DNA from: Planctomycetales bacterium
Lineage (GTDB): Bacteria > Planctomycetota > Planctomycetia > Pirellulales > Thermoguttaceae
Direction: 5' to 3'
Assembly (NCBI GenBank): GCA_007122045.1
Contig: SKJM01000393.1
Location: 1-6,848, forward strand
DNA: 6,848 bases
The position numbers and the translations under genes are program-made. Of this stretch, positions 1 to 6,247 are shown piece after piece (positions within the stretch are counted from its first letter, which is position 1; each line of letters begins with the position of its first letter). The notes below the pieces were generated by a model. That model did no database searches. It was not told where the DNA came from and worked only from the letters and a program-made list of their open reading frames with translations.

Positions 1-3000
1 CGACGTGCCGAGGCGAAGCTGGTCGACCGCCTGCTGGCGTTCCTCGACGAGGGCATGGCGGCCGAGCCCGGCGCGGAAGCATGGCGGCAACTGAAGTATC
101 AATTGCTCGTCGCGCTCGACCGCCCGCGGGAACTCGAGGCGGTGCTGCACGCGTGGGTTGCGCCGGGGCGGGCCGCCAGCCCCTGGCGGATCGCGCTCGG
201 GTACCTGCTGGCCGAGCAGGGCAGGATTCCGGCCGCCATCGAGCAGTTCGAGGCGACCGGCCCCGGCGAACTCGGGCCGGCCGAATACCACGCGCTGGCC
301 GGCTGGTACCAGGCTGTCGACCGTCCCGACGACCGCGAGCGGGCGCTGACCGAGGCGTACCGCGCCGTCGATCCGCGCGATCTGCGCGACCTGCCGTCGC
401 AGCGATTGCCGTCGCAGCGATGGGACCTCTGGCGCCGCACCGTCGGCATTGTGCCCGGCGATGCGAGCAAGGAGGTGCCGTACATCCTGGCGGCGCAGTT
501 CGAACAGTCGCGATGCCCGCAGAGCTACCTTCGGCGCGTGAACGCGTTCTACCGCAAGTCGCGCGATTTCCGGCTGTTGCGCGACGTGGCCGACGCCATG
601 GTGGGTCACACGGCCGATACGGTGTACCCGATGCTGGAGGGCATGCGCGACATCTTCGCCGAGTCGTACGACGAGGCGACGGCCGATCAACTGATCGGGC
701 ACCTTGCCGAAGTGCGCCGCCAGGCGGAAGCGGCGCTCGACCTCCGCGCGATCGACCTGCTGGAACTGGTCGCCGCGCACGGGGCGACCGAACGGGCCGA
801 TCGACCGCGTGGCGCCTATTTCGGCCCGCCCCCGGAGCCACCCGCCGCGCCCCCGGCCGCCGAGCGGCGGAACGAACCTTGCCCTCGCGGCGACCGGGCC
901 GTGGCGGCCCTGCATCGGGCGATGGCCGGCGAATGGACGCCGGGCGAGCCCCGCCTGGCGGCCAACCTGCTGGCCGGGCTCCGCCCGAGCGGCTACCCGC
1001 CGCTGACCGAAGCGCGAATCCAAGCGCTGGAAACCCTGTATCGCGGCGCCGAACCGGGAACGGCGGACCGGCTGCAACTGGCCCACTGCCTGGCCCGCAC
1101 TTACCGGACCCACCACCGCCGCGACGACGCCGTCGACCTCCTCGACGCGGCCCTGATCGAGGACGGGCAAGGGCGCGACGGCGTGCTACCCGAATCGGCC
1201 AACGACTCGCTCGCGGAATTGATCGGCGATCTGGCGTATCAGCGGCGCTTCGCCCGGGCGGAACAACTCTTGCTGGGGCAACTCGATCATGGGGGGGCGG
1301 CCGGGCAGCGATCCTGGCTCACGCGGCAACTCGACTCGCTTTACGTCAACGCCATCTGGCACGGCGGCGCCGTCTCGCTCGGCACGGGCCCGGCGCTCTA
1401 CCGGGCAGTCGAGCGCCGGATGCGAGCCGACGTCGAAGCCGCCGATCCCGACCACCGCCACCGGCTCATCGGCCGGCTATGCACCTTATACCGCAGTATG
1501 GAGCACGTTCCCGTCGAGGGGGTCGAGGCGGACGCGAAGGACTTCGCCCTCAAGCAGTTCCCCGAGGCGCCCTCATCGCTCGGACGCGAGTATCAGGGAG
1601 CCGTCGAGAACATGGCCCGCACACTTCGAGTGGTGGTCGATGCGCGGACGGCCGTGGAGTTTCTCGTCGATCGGTTGGAGCAGGAGCCGGCGTGGTTCCG
1701 CGACCACGGCTTGGCCGGCTGGAACCGATTCGGCGGCTTCCTCACCCAGTGGCTGCCGGAGGCGGAGGACCTTGGCGACGTGGAGCCGCGCCTCCTCCGA
1801 ATCGTCCTCGCCGAATTGCGACGCGACTTGGAAACACGAACGCCCTCGGGCGGCAGGCGAATCCACAGCGCAGGCCACGGCTTCTGGGCTGCGAAGTCCG
1901 ATGATTTCCGCCGGGTGGCGGAAGCCGTGTTGGCCCAGCGGAGCCACTGCGGCGCCACGGTGGCCCATACCGCCGACTACCTCGACCGCGGGCTGGCCCT
2001 ACACGACCGGGCCGTCGAGGTGATGCAGGATGCCCATCGGCGCGGCGTGCTCGACGAGGCGGGCATGCGCCGGCTGGTCGGCGACCTCGAGCGGCAACAG
2101 CGGCAGGCCGAGGCCACTGCCGTCCTGCTGTCGCTGGTCGAAATGCAGCCGGACCAACTCAACTACCGCATTCAACTTATCGAGGCGTACCACCGGGCCG
2201 GGCAACCCGACCAGGTGCGGGCAACGCTGCAAGCCGCACACGATCATTTCCGAAAGGAAGGTCGCTGGAGCGAATCGGCCATGGTGCGGCTCGCCCGCGC
2301 CTGCCTCGCAATGCAGCTTCACGAGCGCGCGGTCGAATACTACCTCGAAGCCATCGCATACCACGAGCGCATGGCACCTCGCCGGGGGATCAGTGGCGGG
2401 ACGCTCTCGAACTACTACTACGAACTCGCCCGGGCCTATGCGGGCTTGGGCCGCACGGCCGAGGCGGTCGACGCCGCGTGCGGGGGCATCGTCAGTTGGG
2501 GGCGGCGGCGCAACGTTTCTCCCGACGCCCTGCGGAACCTCGAGCAGGTGCTGCGCGACGCATCGGACCTCGACGCCTTCGCCGCCGAACTCGACCGCCA
2601 AAGTGCCAAGACCGGATGGGACAAGCCCATCGTTCGCCGGGCACTCGGCCGCGTATACCTGGAAAAGAAGCGGTACGCCGACGCCATCGCGCAGCTCGAA
2701 ATTGCCCTCCATTTCCAGCCGAATGACCGCCCGACGTACGCGGCACTCGTCGCGTGCCACGACGGGCTGCACGACGCCGAAGGCGCGATTGCCAGGCTCC
2801 TGCAACGACTGGAGATCGACCGGCGCAATACAACCCAGTACCAACAGCTTGGCGAGCGCTATATGGAACTCGGAAAGCCCGATCAGGCCGACCGGGCGTT
2901 GCTATCGCTTGTGGAGACCCTCCCCGGGCAACCCGCCGGGCACCTCCTATTAGCCGGGACGCTCCAACGGCACAACCGATGGGCCGACGCAGTGCCGCAC

Positions 3001-3213
3001 TGGCGACGTGTGGCCGAGGCCCCGGAACTCGAAACCCACGGCCTGTTCAGCCTGGCCCACGCGCTGATCCGTCTGGAACGCTGGGACGACACCGCGGAAG
3101 TGCTGCGGAAACTCGACGTTCTGTTGCCCGACGCCTCCAGCCACGACGCCGGGCGAATCCGCGCCCTCTGGAAGCAGGTCGAGGCAGGACGGGAACACCC
3201 GGACAGCCCGTAG
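1..3213 (+). CDS. Large tetratricopeptide-repeat protein, 5'-truncated by the window edge
   Basis: The frame is open from base 1 to the TAG at 3211-3213, giving 1070 visible residues. The first ATG (55) has no well-spaced Shine-Dalgarno sequence and the 18 codons before it have the same composition, so the true start is probably upstream of the window. The C-terminal part shows about five consecutive 34-residue TPR-like helical pairs at nt 2626-2727, 2728-2829, 2830-2931, 2932-3027 and 3028-3132, with typical patterns such as ALGRVYLEKKRYADAIAQLE. Further TPR-like units lie at about 181-390 and 2383-2500. A proline/alanine-rich linker at about 826-861 separates an N-terminal from a central helical region. 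No catalytic motif is visible. TPR arrays are protein-interaction scaffolds; the partner cannot be inferred here. Localisation is unknown because the N-terminus is missing. The TPR assignment is solid; the specific family is not recognised. Confidence 0.9.
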   Translation, partial: RRAEAKLVDRLLAFLDEGMAAEPGAEAWRQLKYQLLVALDRPRELEAVLHAWVAPGRAASPWRIALGYLLAEQGRIPAAIEQFEATGPGELGPAEYHALAGWYQAVDRPDDRERALTEAYRAVDPRDLRDLPSQRLPSQRWDLWRRTVGIVPGDASKEVPYILAAQFEQSRCPQSYLRRVNAFYRKSRDFRLLRDVADAMVGHTADTVYPMLEGMRDIFAESYDEATADQLIGHLAEVRRQAEAALDLRAIDLLELVAAHGATERADRPRGAYFGPPPEPPAAPPAAERRNEPCPRGDRAVAALHRAMAGEWTPGEPRLAANLLAGLRPSGYPPLTEARIQALETLYRGAEPGTADRLQLAHCLARTYRTHHRRDDAVDLLDAALIEDGQGRDGVLPESANDSLAELIGDLAYQRRFARAEQLLLGQLDHGGAAGQRSWLTRQLDSLYVNAIWHGGAVSLGTGPALYRAVERRMRADVEAADPDHRHRLIGRLCTLYRSMEHVPVEGVEADAKDFALKQFPEAPSSLGREYQGAVENMARTLRVVVDARTAVEFLVDRLEQEPAWFRDHGLAGWNRFGGFLTQWLPEAEDLGDVEPRLLRIVLAELRRDLETRTPSGGRRIHSAGHGFWAAKSDDFRRVAEAVLAQRSHCGATVAHTADYLDRGLALHDRAVEVMQDAHRRGVLDEAGMRRLVGDLERQQRQAEATAVLLSLVEMQPDQLNYRIQLIEAYHRAGQPDQVRATLQAAHDHFRKEGRWSESAMVRLARACLAMQLHERAVEYYLEAIAYHERMAPRRGISGGTLSNYYYELARAYAGLGRTAEAVDAACGGIVSWGRRRNVSPDALRNLEQVLRDASDLDAFAAELDRQSAKTGWDKPIVRRALGRVYLEKKRYADAIAQLEIALHFQPNDRPTYAALVACHDGLHDAEGAIARLLQRLEIDRRNTTQYQQLGERYMELGKPDQADRALLSLVETLPGQPAGHLLLAGTLQRHNRWADAVPHWRRVAEAPELETHGLFSLAHALIRLERWDDTAEVLRKLDVLLPDASSHDAGRIRALWKQVEAGREHPDSP
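391..420 (+). repeat. 15-bp tandem duplication inside the TPR gene
   Basis: Two adjacent 15-bp units (391-405 CTGCCGTCGCAGCGA and 406-420 TTGCCGTCGCAGCGA) differ only at their first base and encode LPSQR twice in a row. The unit length is a multiple of three, so the reading frame is kept. This looks like a replication-slippage duplication and probably adds one short turn to a linker between helices. Confidence 0.85.
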
Positions 3214-3367
3214 CTTGCAGCAGCGCGCCTTGCCGGATCGGGCTCCTCTACTCTTCTTCCATCGTCGCCACGCCACCATGACGGTTCTCGACAGGCCATC
3301 GCGGATGTCGGCAGATCGTACTCATTCCGCACCCGGGAACACCGTCTTCTCGCCCCGAACGGCCAGG

Positions 3368-3486
3368 TATACTTGCCGCGTGCCGTTTTTGCGCTTTTGT
3401 AGGATGGACATTCTTGTCCGTCTTCGCTTGGACGGGCTCGAAGCCCATCCTACGGAAATGCGCAGTTTTAAGCCGCGGCGAGTATA
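3368..3486. mobile_element. MITE-like palindromic element inserted at TA inside the pilin pseudogene
   Basis: The segment has long imperfect terminal inverted repeats: 3368-3407 on the left and 3445-3486 on the right, about 40 bp each. The outermost 13 bases, TATACTTGCCGCG and (reverse complement of the right end) TATACTCGCCGCG, differ at one base. The arms share TGCGC and end inward with identical GTAGGATGG. TA dinucleotides at 3368-3369 and 3485-3486 look like the target duplication. Deleting the 117 bp between the end of one TA and the end of the other joins the host frame as MTNYLAVRGEKTVFPGAE, expected of an intact pilin. The insert is a multiple of three (39 codons), so it did not itself shift the frame. 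No transposase is encoded. TA target and long inverted repeats fit a non-autonomous element moved in trans by an IS630/Tc1-mariner-like transposase, which is inference. It could also form a strong hairpin in RNA and end transcription between the converging genes. Confidence 0.75.
3399..3453. repeat. Inner GTAGGATGG...CCATCCTAC palindrome, copy 1 of a dispersed repeat
   Basis: The 9-bp arms GTAGGATGG (3399-3407) and CCATCCTAC (3445-3453) are exact inverted repeats. Inside lie two smaller ones: GGACA/TGTCC (3406-3410 and 3415-3419) and CCGTC/GACGG (3418-3422 and 3431-3435). The first 24 bp (3399-3422) recur without mismatch at 6426-6449. TA dinucleotides sit just inside the outer G and C (3400-3401, 3451-3452), as at the second copy, so this core may itself be a small TA-flanked element nested in the longer one. 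Confidence 0.8.
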
Positions 3487-3628
3487 GTTGGTCATGCCGG
3501 GGCCGGCCGTGCTGGCCAGGCTGCGGTAGATTGCCGGCATCGACTTGATCAGCTTCCCAGGATGCCGATGACGGCGATCACCGCCAGCAGTTCGATGAGG
3601 GTAGACCCTCGTTTCCCGGGACCTCGAA

Positions 3629-4027
3629 TCATGACACACCCAGGGAGGTATGCATCCACTCCGGCACGCGGCACAGGCGGCCGTCGCGGTCGACCACGGC
3701 CAGGGTGGTGCGGCCGTCGGCCAGCCGCTCGCCGTCGCGGAAGACCTCGTAGCGGTGTTCGATCTTGGCGGCCGTCACCCGCTCGACGATCGTGCGGATG
3801 GTCAGCACGTCGTCGTACCGGGCGGGCTTGCGGTAGCGGCATTCGGCCTTGGCCACCACAATGAGGATGCCTTCCTCTTCCATTTGCCGGTAGCAGCCGC
3901 CGCTTGCCCGAAGCATTTCGGTGCGGCCCATCTCGAAGTAGACAAAGAACCGCGCGTGGTGGAGCAGGCCCATCGGGTCGGCATCGTCGTAGCGGACGCG
4001 CACCTGGATTTCGTGTTGTCGGAGCAT
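3629..4027 (-). CDS. YbgC/FadM-family acyl-CoA thioesterase (4HBT hotdog fold)
   Basis: The 132-residue product has the usual length and layout of the 4-hydroxybenzoyl-CoA thioesterase/YbgC family, whose members hydrolyse acyl-CoA thioesters in the cytoplasm. The N-terminal signature reads VRYDDADPMGLLHHARFFVY followed by FEMGRTEMLR. Asp17, in ADPMG, aligns with the catalytic Asp of the family (D17 of the Pseudomonas 4HBT enzyme, D18 of YbgC). The RTEMLR helix end matches YbgC-type proteins. The rest has the expected strand pattern (AECRYRKPARYDDVLTIRT, then HRYEVFRDGERLADGRTTLAVVD). ATG at 4027 is chosen because the family signature begins about ten residues later; only a weak AGG lies ahead of it. 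The TGA stop overlaps the start of the downstream pilin pseudogene (ATGA), indicating a former two-gene operon. No Tol-Pal genes are present, so a Tol-Pal role cannot be claimed. Substrate is unknown. Confidence 0.93.
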   Translation of the reverse strand: MLRQHEIQVRVRYDDADPMGLLHHARFFVYFEMGRTEMLRASGGCYRQMEEEGILIVVAKAECRYRKPARYDDVLTIRTIVERVTAAKIEHRYEVFRDGERLADGRTTLAVVDRDGRLCRVPEWMHTSLGVS

Positions 4028-4034
4028 GGCGCCT

Positions 4035-4065
4035 ATTTTACCGGCTGGAGCTGGGATCGCGTCAG
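4035..4065 (-). promoter_or_regulatory. Possible promoter of the thioesterase gene (near-leaderless)
   Basis: Read on the minus strand, CTGACG (4065-4060) and TAAAAT (4040-4035, five of six matches to TATAAT) are separated by 19 bp. The -10-like box would place the transcription start within a base or two of the ATG at 4027, giving a leaderless or nearly leaderless mRNA. The spacer is longer than ideal and AT-rich hexamers are rare here, so this is a suggestion only. Confidence 0.25.
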
Positions 4066-4111
4066 TGGTGCCCCTGCCGAGGTGGATTTAGCCATTCTTT
4101 TGGACCCCCTA

Positions 4112-4141
4112 TTGACGCGAGGGACCGAGTTCTCGTAGGGT
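4112..4141 (+). promoter_or_regulatory. Possible sigma-70-like promoter for the ACT-domain gene
   Basis: TTGACG (4112-4117, five of six to the -35 consensus) is followed after 18 bp by TAGGGT (4136-4141), which keeps the two first bases and the last T of a -10 box. It lies in the 236-bp divergent gap (4028-4263) and would leave an untranslated leader of about 115 nt. The gap also holds a run of eight G (4222-4229) and a TACCGGTA palindrome (4178-4185); no gene is seen in it. Confidence 0.25.
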
Positions 4142-4248
4142 TACAGGTTGGCATCAAGGCAAGTGGGAGGTCGGTCGTACCGGTAAACTTCCAAACCCCG
4201 GCGTCCCGCTCACCTTGTTGTGGGGGGGGAGGCGGTTACACCAACTTC

Positions 4249-4256
4249 AGGGGGAA
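4249..4256 (+). promoter_or_regulatory. Ribosome binding site that fixes the ACT-gene start
   Basis: AGGGGGAA ends seven bases before the ATG at 4264, a good purine-rich Shine-Dalgarno match and spacing. The alternative in-frame ATG at 4303 has only TTTTTCAACG ahead of it. The site therefore favours the 166-residue product, although the conserved ACT fold begins only after Met14. Confidence 0.6.
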
Positions 4257-4263
4257 CGGCGCC

Positions 4264-4764
4264 ATGGGAATCGGCGAAGGCAGCGGAATCGGTTTTTCAA
4301 CGATGCGCGGGCGGAACTATCCGGCCATCCGGCAGTTCACCGTGTTTCTGGAAAACCGCGTGGGCCAGTTGCTGGAGGTAGTCCGCCGTTTCGAGGGGAG
4401 CCGCGTGCGAATCGTGGCCCTTTCGATTGCCGACTCTTCGGAGTGCGCCTTCGTTCGGTTTCTGCTGAGCCACCCTGAAGAGGGGCGGGAAATCCTCGAA
4501 CGCGCCGGCCTGGCCATCATCGAGAGCGACCTGATTGGCGTGGAGATGCCGGAAGGCGACCAGCCGCTGCTGCAAATCTGCACCGCCCTGCTCCAGGCCG
4601 AGGTCAACATTGTTCAGGCGTATCCGCTGCTGGTCCGCCCCCGAGGACGCGCCGCGGTCGCGCTGATGGTCGACAACATCGACCTCGCCCAGGAGACCCT
4701 GGCCAGCAAGAACTTTGTGATGGTGACCGAGGAGGACCTCCAGGAAGAGGAGGAGGGGCTGTAG
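4264..4764 (+). CDS. Stand-alone tandem ACT-domain protein (putative amino-acid-binding regulator)
   Basis: The 166-residue product holds two ACT-like beta-alpha-beta-beta-alpha-beta units. The first is about residues 22-95: RQFTVFLENRVGQLLEVVRR opens it, with the Asn-Arg-x-Gly turn typical of ligand-binding ACT loops, then VRIVALSIADSSECAFVRF. The second is about residues 100-157 (QPLLQICTALLQAEVNIVQA, then AAVALMVDNIDLAQETL). The C-terminus is strongly acidic (EEDLQEEEEGL). No catalytic domain is attached. Similar short two-ACT proteins occur in planctomycetes and are sometimes mislabelled as acetolactate synthase regulatory subunits; this is from memory. ACT domains bind amino acids to regulate enzymes or transcription, but the ligand and partner are unknown and no biosynthesis gene is adjacent. 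It is transcribed divergently from the thioesterase and converges with the DUF1598 gene, 52 bp separating the two stops. The frame stays open upstream of 4264, but that part is a shadow of the thioesterase and non-coding DNA. Confidence 0.85.
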   Translation: MGIGEGSGIGFSTMRGRNYPAIRQFTVFLENRVGQLLEVVRRFEGSRVRIVALSIADSSECAFVRFLLSHPEEGREILERAGLAIIESDLIGVEMPEGDQPLLQICTALLQAEVNIVQAYPLLVRPRGRAAVALMVDNIDLAQETLASKNFVMVTEEDLQEEEEGL

Positions 4765-4816
4765 GGCGGATTATACGCGGCGGTAGCCGGTTCCGTTCAG
4801 GGGGAGATTGCGGCGC

Positions 4817-6166
4817 TCAGTCCCACCACCATTGGCCTTCGGCCAGGTCGACGGTGGTTTGCTCTCGGAGCCGGGCCACTTCGCCTTCGTCCGATTGGGC
4901 CTCCCGCAGCGCCCGGCCGGCCTCGATGCTCACGCCGCCGCCGACGGGCGTCATCAGCCGGTTGCCTCGCCAGATGGCGTTGACGGCCGTCTCGACCTGC
5001 CGCGGCGCCGGGTGCCGCTTCACGGCGAACCGGTCCTCATCGCCCAACAGCGGCATCGACCAGCCGGTCTTCCCGTAGAGGTCTTCCTGCTGAATGAACG
5101 CCGCGCCGATGGCCAGGTCGATCAGGTTGCGCAGCTCGGCGTACACCGGCGAGCGGGCGGCGAGTTGGGGATACCGTTCGGTGAAGCTGTTGGTGAACGC
5201 CTCGCTGGCCCGGTTGGTCCGCCCCGTCACGACCCGCTGCCCCTCGGCGGTGACCAACTCGTCCTCGCCGATCAGCTTCACGCCGTCGCCGACCAGTTCC
5301 ATGGCGAGCCGGTCGTCGGAAACCCGCACGCTCTCGTAGTCGGGCGTGAAGAACCAGCGTTGCAGGGCGTTTCGGCTGACCTGGGCGGGGTTGGCCCGGT
5401 CGACGTAACTGACCAGCCGGATGGGCGGCTGCTCCAACCCGATGCCGATAAGCTTCATCCGGTAGTCGGCCTCGACGAGGACCTGGGCGAAGCGGGTGCT
5501 CGGGTGAACGCCGGTGAGGGTGACGTTTTGAAGGCCGAGGTTGTTGCGCAGCCCGTCGACGATGTACTGCGTGTGACCGGGCGTGGCGCGCGAGCCGACC
5601 TGCTGGACGAACTCCTGCATGGCGCGGAGACCGTCCTGAGTCGGATCGATCGAGCAGCCGATCATCCGCGTCGACCTTCCGCCGGGCGGGAACGCCCGCA
5701 AGGCCACCACGAGGTCCTCCAGATGCACGACGGGCCGTCCGCTGCTGATGCCCACCACGCGCCCGGCGGCATCGGCCACCCAGCCTTCGGCGGGCCCGGC
5801 CAGCACGATGTCGCCCGAGTCGGGATAGCAGAACACGTACTTCGCCCGCTGGAGCCCGGCCAGGTAACGCATCTCGTCGGTGAGAACGCCGTTGCGGTCG
5901 GCAATGGCCTTTTCGAGCCGGGTGATCGACACCTTGCGCATCGGCGAGGGGCGCAGCAGTTGCTGGTCGAGCGACGCCCGCGCCGCGGCCACGCGTTCGC
6001 GGAGCAGCCGGTTGCCGGGGTCGGCAAACGTCTGGGTACGCAGGACGCCTTCGGCGTCAATCACGACGCCGGCTCCCACCTGCGCTACCGAAGGAGTCGT
6101 CCAGATCAGGCTCACGCCCAAACCGACCAACGCGAGAGCCATTCTACCAAGGATTCGAGAGGCCAT
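4817..6166 (-). CDS. Exported DUF1598-domain protein of unknown function
   Basis: The 449-residue product begins with a signal peptide: Arg4/Arg8, a hydrophobic core at about 9-22 and a likely cleavage after SVA28. The mature N-terminus reads QVGAGVVIDAEGVLRTQ. Conserved-looking stretches are DEMRYLAGLQRAKYVF (98-112), SGDIVLAGPAEGWV (117-130), DAAGRVVGISSGRPV (132-146), DLVVALRAFPPGGRS (151-165), SIDPTQDGLRAMQ (172-184) and TPGHTQYIVDGLRNNLGLQ (195-213) running into VHPSTRFAQVLVEADYRMK (220-238). These agree with my recollection of DUF1598 (PF07643), a family first noticed in Rhodopirellula baltica and largely restricted to planctomycetes. No enzyme motif is recognised. Beyond residue 238 the sequence stays well ordered, ending GQWWWD. 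It has no membrane segment besides the signal peptide, so a periplasmic or secreted place is inferred. It starts at ATG 6166 behind a good GGAGAG and a long leader with a stem-loop; no gene lies in the same operon within the window. Confidence 0.85.
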   Translation of the reverse strand: MASRILGRMALALVGLGVSLIWTTPSVAQVGAGVVIDAEGVLRTQTFADPGNRLLRERVAAARASLDQQLLRPSPMRKVSITRLEKAIADRNGVLTDEMRYLAGLQRAKYVFCYPDSGDIVLAGPAEGWVADAAGRVVGISSGRPVVHLEDLVVALRAFPPGGRSTRMIGCSIDPTQDGLRAMQEFVQQVGSRATPGHTQYIVDGLRNNLGLQNVTLTGVHPSTRFAQVLVEADYRMKLIGIGLEQPPIRLVSYVDRANPAQVSRNALQRWFFTPDYESVRVSDDRLAMELVGDGVKLIGEDELVTAEGQRVVTGRTNRASEAFTNSFTERYPQLAARSPVYAELRNLIDLAIGAAFIQQEDLYGKTGWSMPLLGDEDRFAVKRHPAPRQVETAVNAIWRGNRLMTPVGGGVSIEAGRALREAQSDEGEVARLREQTTVDLAEGQWWWD

Positions 6167-6173
6167 GCCAAAT

Positions 6174-6179
6174 CTCTCC
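6174..6179 (-). promoter_or_regulatory. Ribosome binding site of the DUF1598 gene
   Basis: On the minus strand GGAGAG lies seven bases before the ATG at 6166. Together with the signal peptide that starts right after this ATG, it fixes the translation start. Confidence 0.7.
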
Positions 6180-6206
6180 AGTTTCAGAAGAAGGTGATTG
6201 TCCGGT

Positions 6207-6247
6207 ACGCTCCCACCGCCCAGCCCGCAGACCGGGGGTGGGAGCGT
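6207..6247. repeat. Perfect 11-bp inverted repeat (stem-loop) in the leader of the DUF1598 gene
   Basis: ACGCTCCCACC (6207-6217) and GGTGGGAGCGT (6237-6247) are exact reverse complements around a 19-base loop. The structure sits about 30 bp upstream of the GGAGAG site on the minus strand. There is no T-run on either side, so it is not a classical intrinsic terminator. It may be an RNA leader hairpin, a DNA palindrome bound by a protein, or a REP-like intergenic repeat. Confidence 0.75.

Larger units (their letters stand above)
3234..3632 (-). pseudogene. Decayed DUF1559-type pilin-like (prepilin) gene, interrupted by a palindromic element
   Basis: On the minus strand, ATG at 3632 opens MIRGPGKRG followed by STLIELLAVIAVIGIL, a type IV prepilin leader and N-terminal helix with the Gly before the cleavage site and Glu at +5. 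The frame stops at TGA 3551-3549 after only 27 residues. In another frame, from 3555, the sequence continues KLIKSMPAIYRS then STAGPGMTNY, is interrupted by the element at 3368-3486, and resumes YLAVRGEKTVFPGAE, an in-frame TGA at 3324-3322, then VRSADIRDG and LSRTVMV down to about 3274. Weakly recognisable residues (DDGRRVEEPDP, shifted frame) reach 3234. From memory of DUF1559 proteins this is the C-terminal half (MPxxYRSP, TNYLAVRG, TVFPG, IxDGTSNTI). The middle, normally well over 100 residues, is missing. Lesions seen: an internal deletion with frameshift near 3556, an insertion, a nonsense codon and a degraded tail. Such proteins are secreted, pilin- or pseudopilin-like and very numerous in planctomycetes. 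The start codon overlaps the thioesterase stop (ATGA). Confidence 0.85.

Noticed and set aside
81..1904. A 607-codon open frame on the plus strand overlapping the TPR gene
   Set aside because: Arginine- and proline-rich frame-shifted reading of a high-GC gene; the frame of the TPR protein has the TPR pattern and continues to 3213.
1999..2844. A 281-codon open frame on the minus strand inside the TPR gene
   Set aside because: Antisense shadow with no recognisable domain; it lies wholly within well-supported TPR coding sequence.
3322..3639. A 105-residue minus-strand protein
   Set aside because: It begins inside the thioesterase tail in a wrong frame, then joins pilin fragments and reads through the palindromic element. 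It is a composite of pseudogene debris rather than a gene.
3904..4263. Extended N-terminus for the ACT protein
   Set aside because: The frame is open upstream but overlaps the thioesterase antisense and reads as low-complexity, unconserved sequence. The AGGGGGAA site supports the ATG at 4264.
4765..4816. Bidirectional terminator between the converging ACT and DUF1598 genes
   Set aside because: Only a 4-bp stem (CGGC-GGTA-GCCG) without a T-run is visible; too weak to call.
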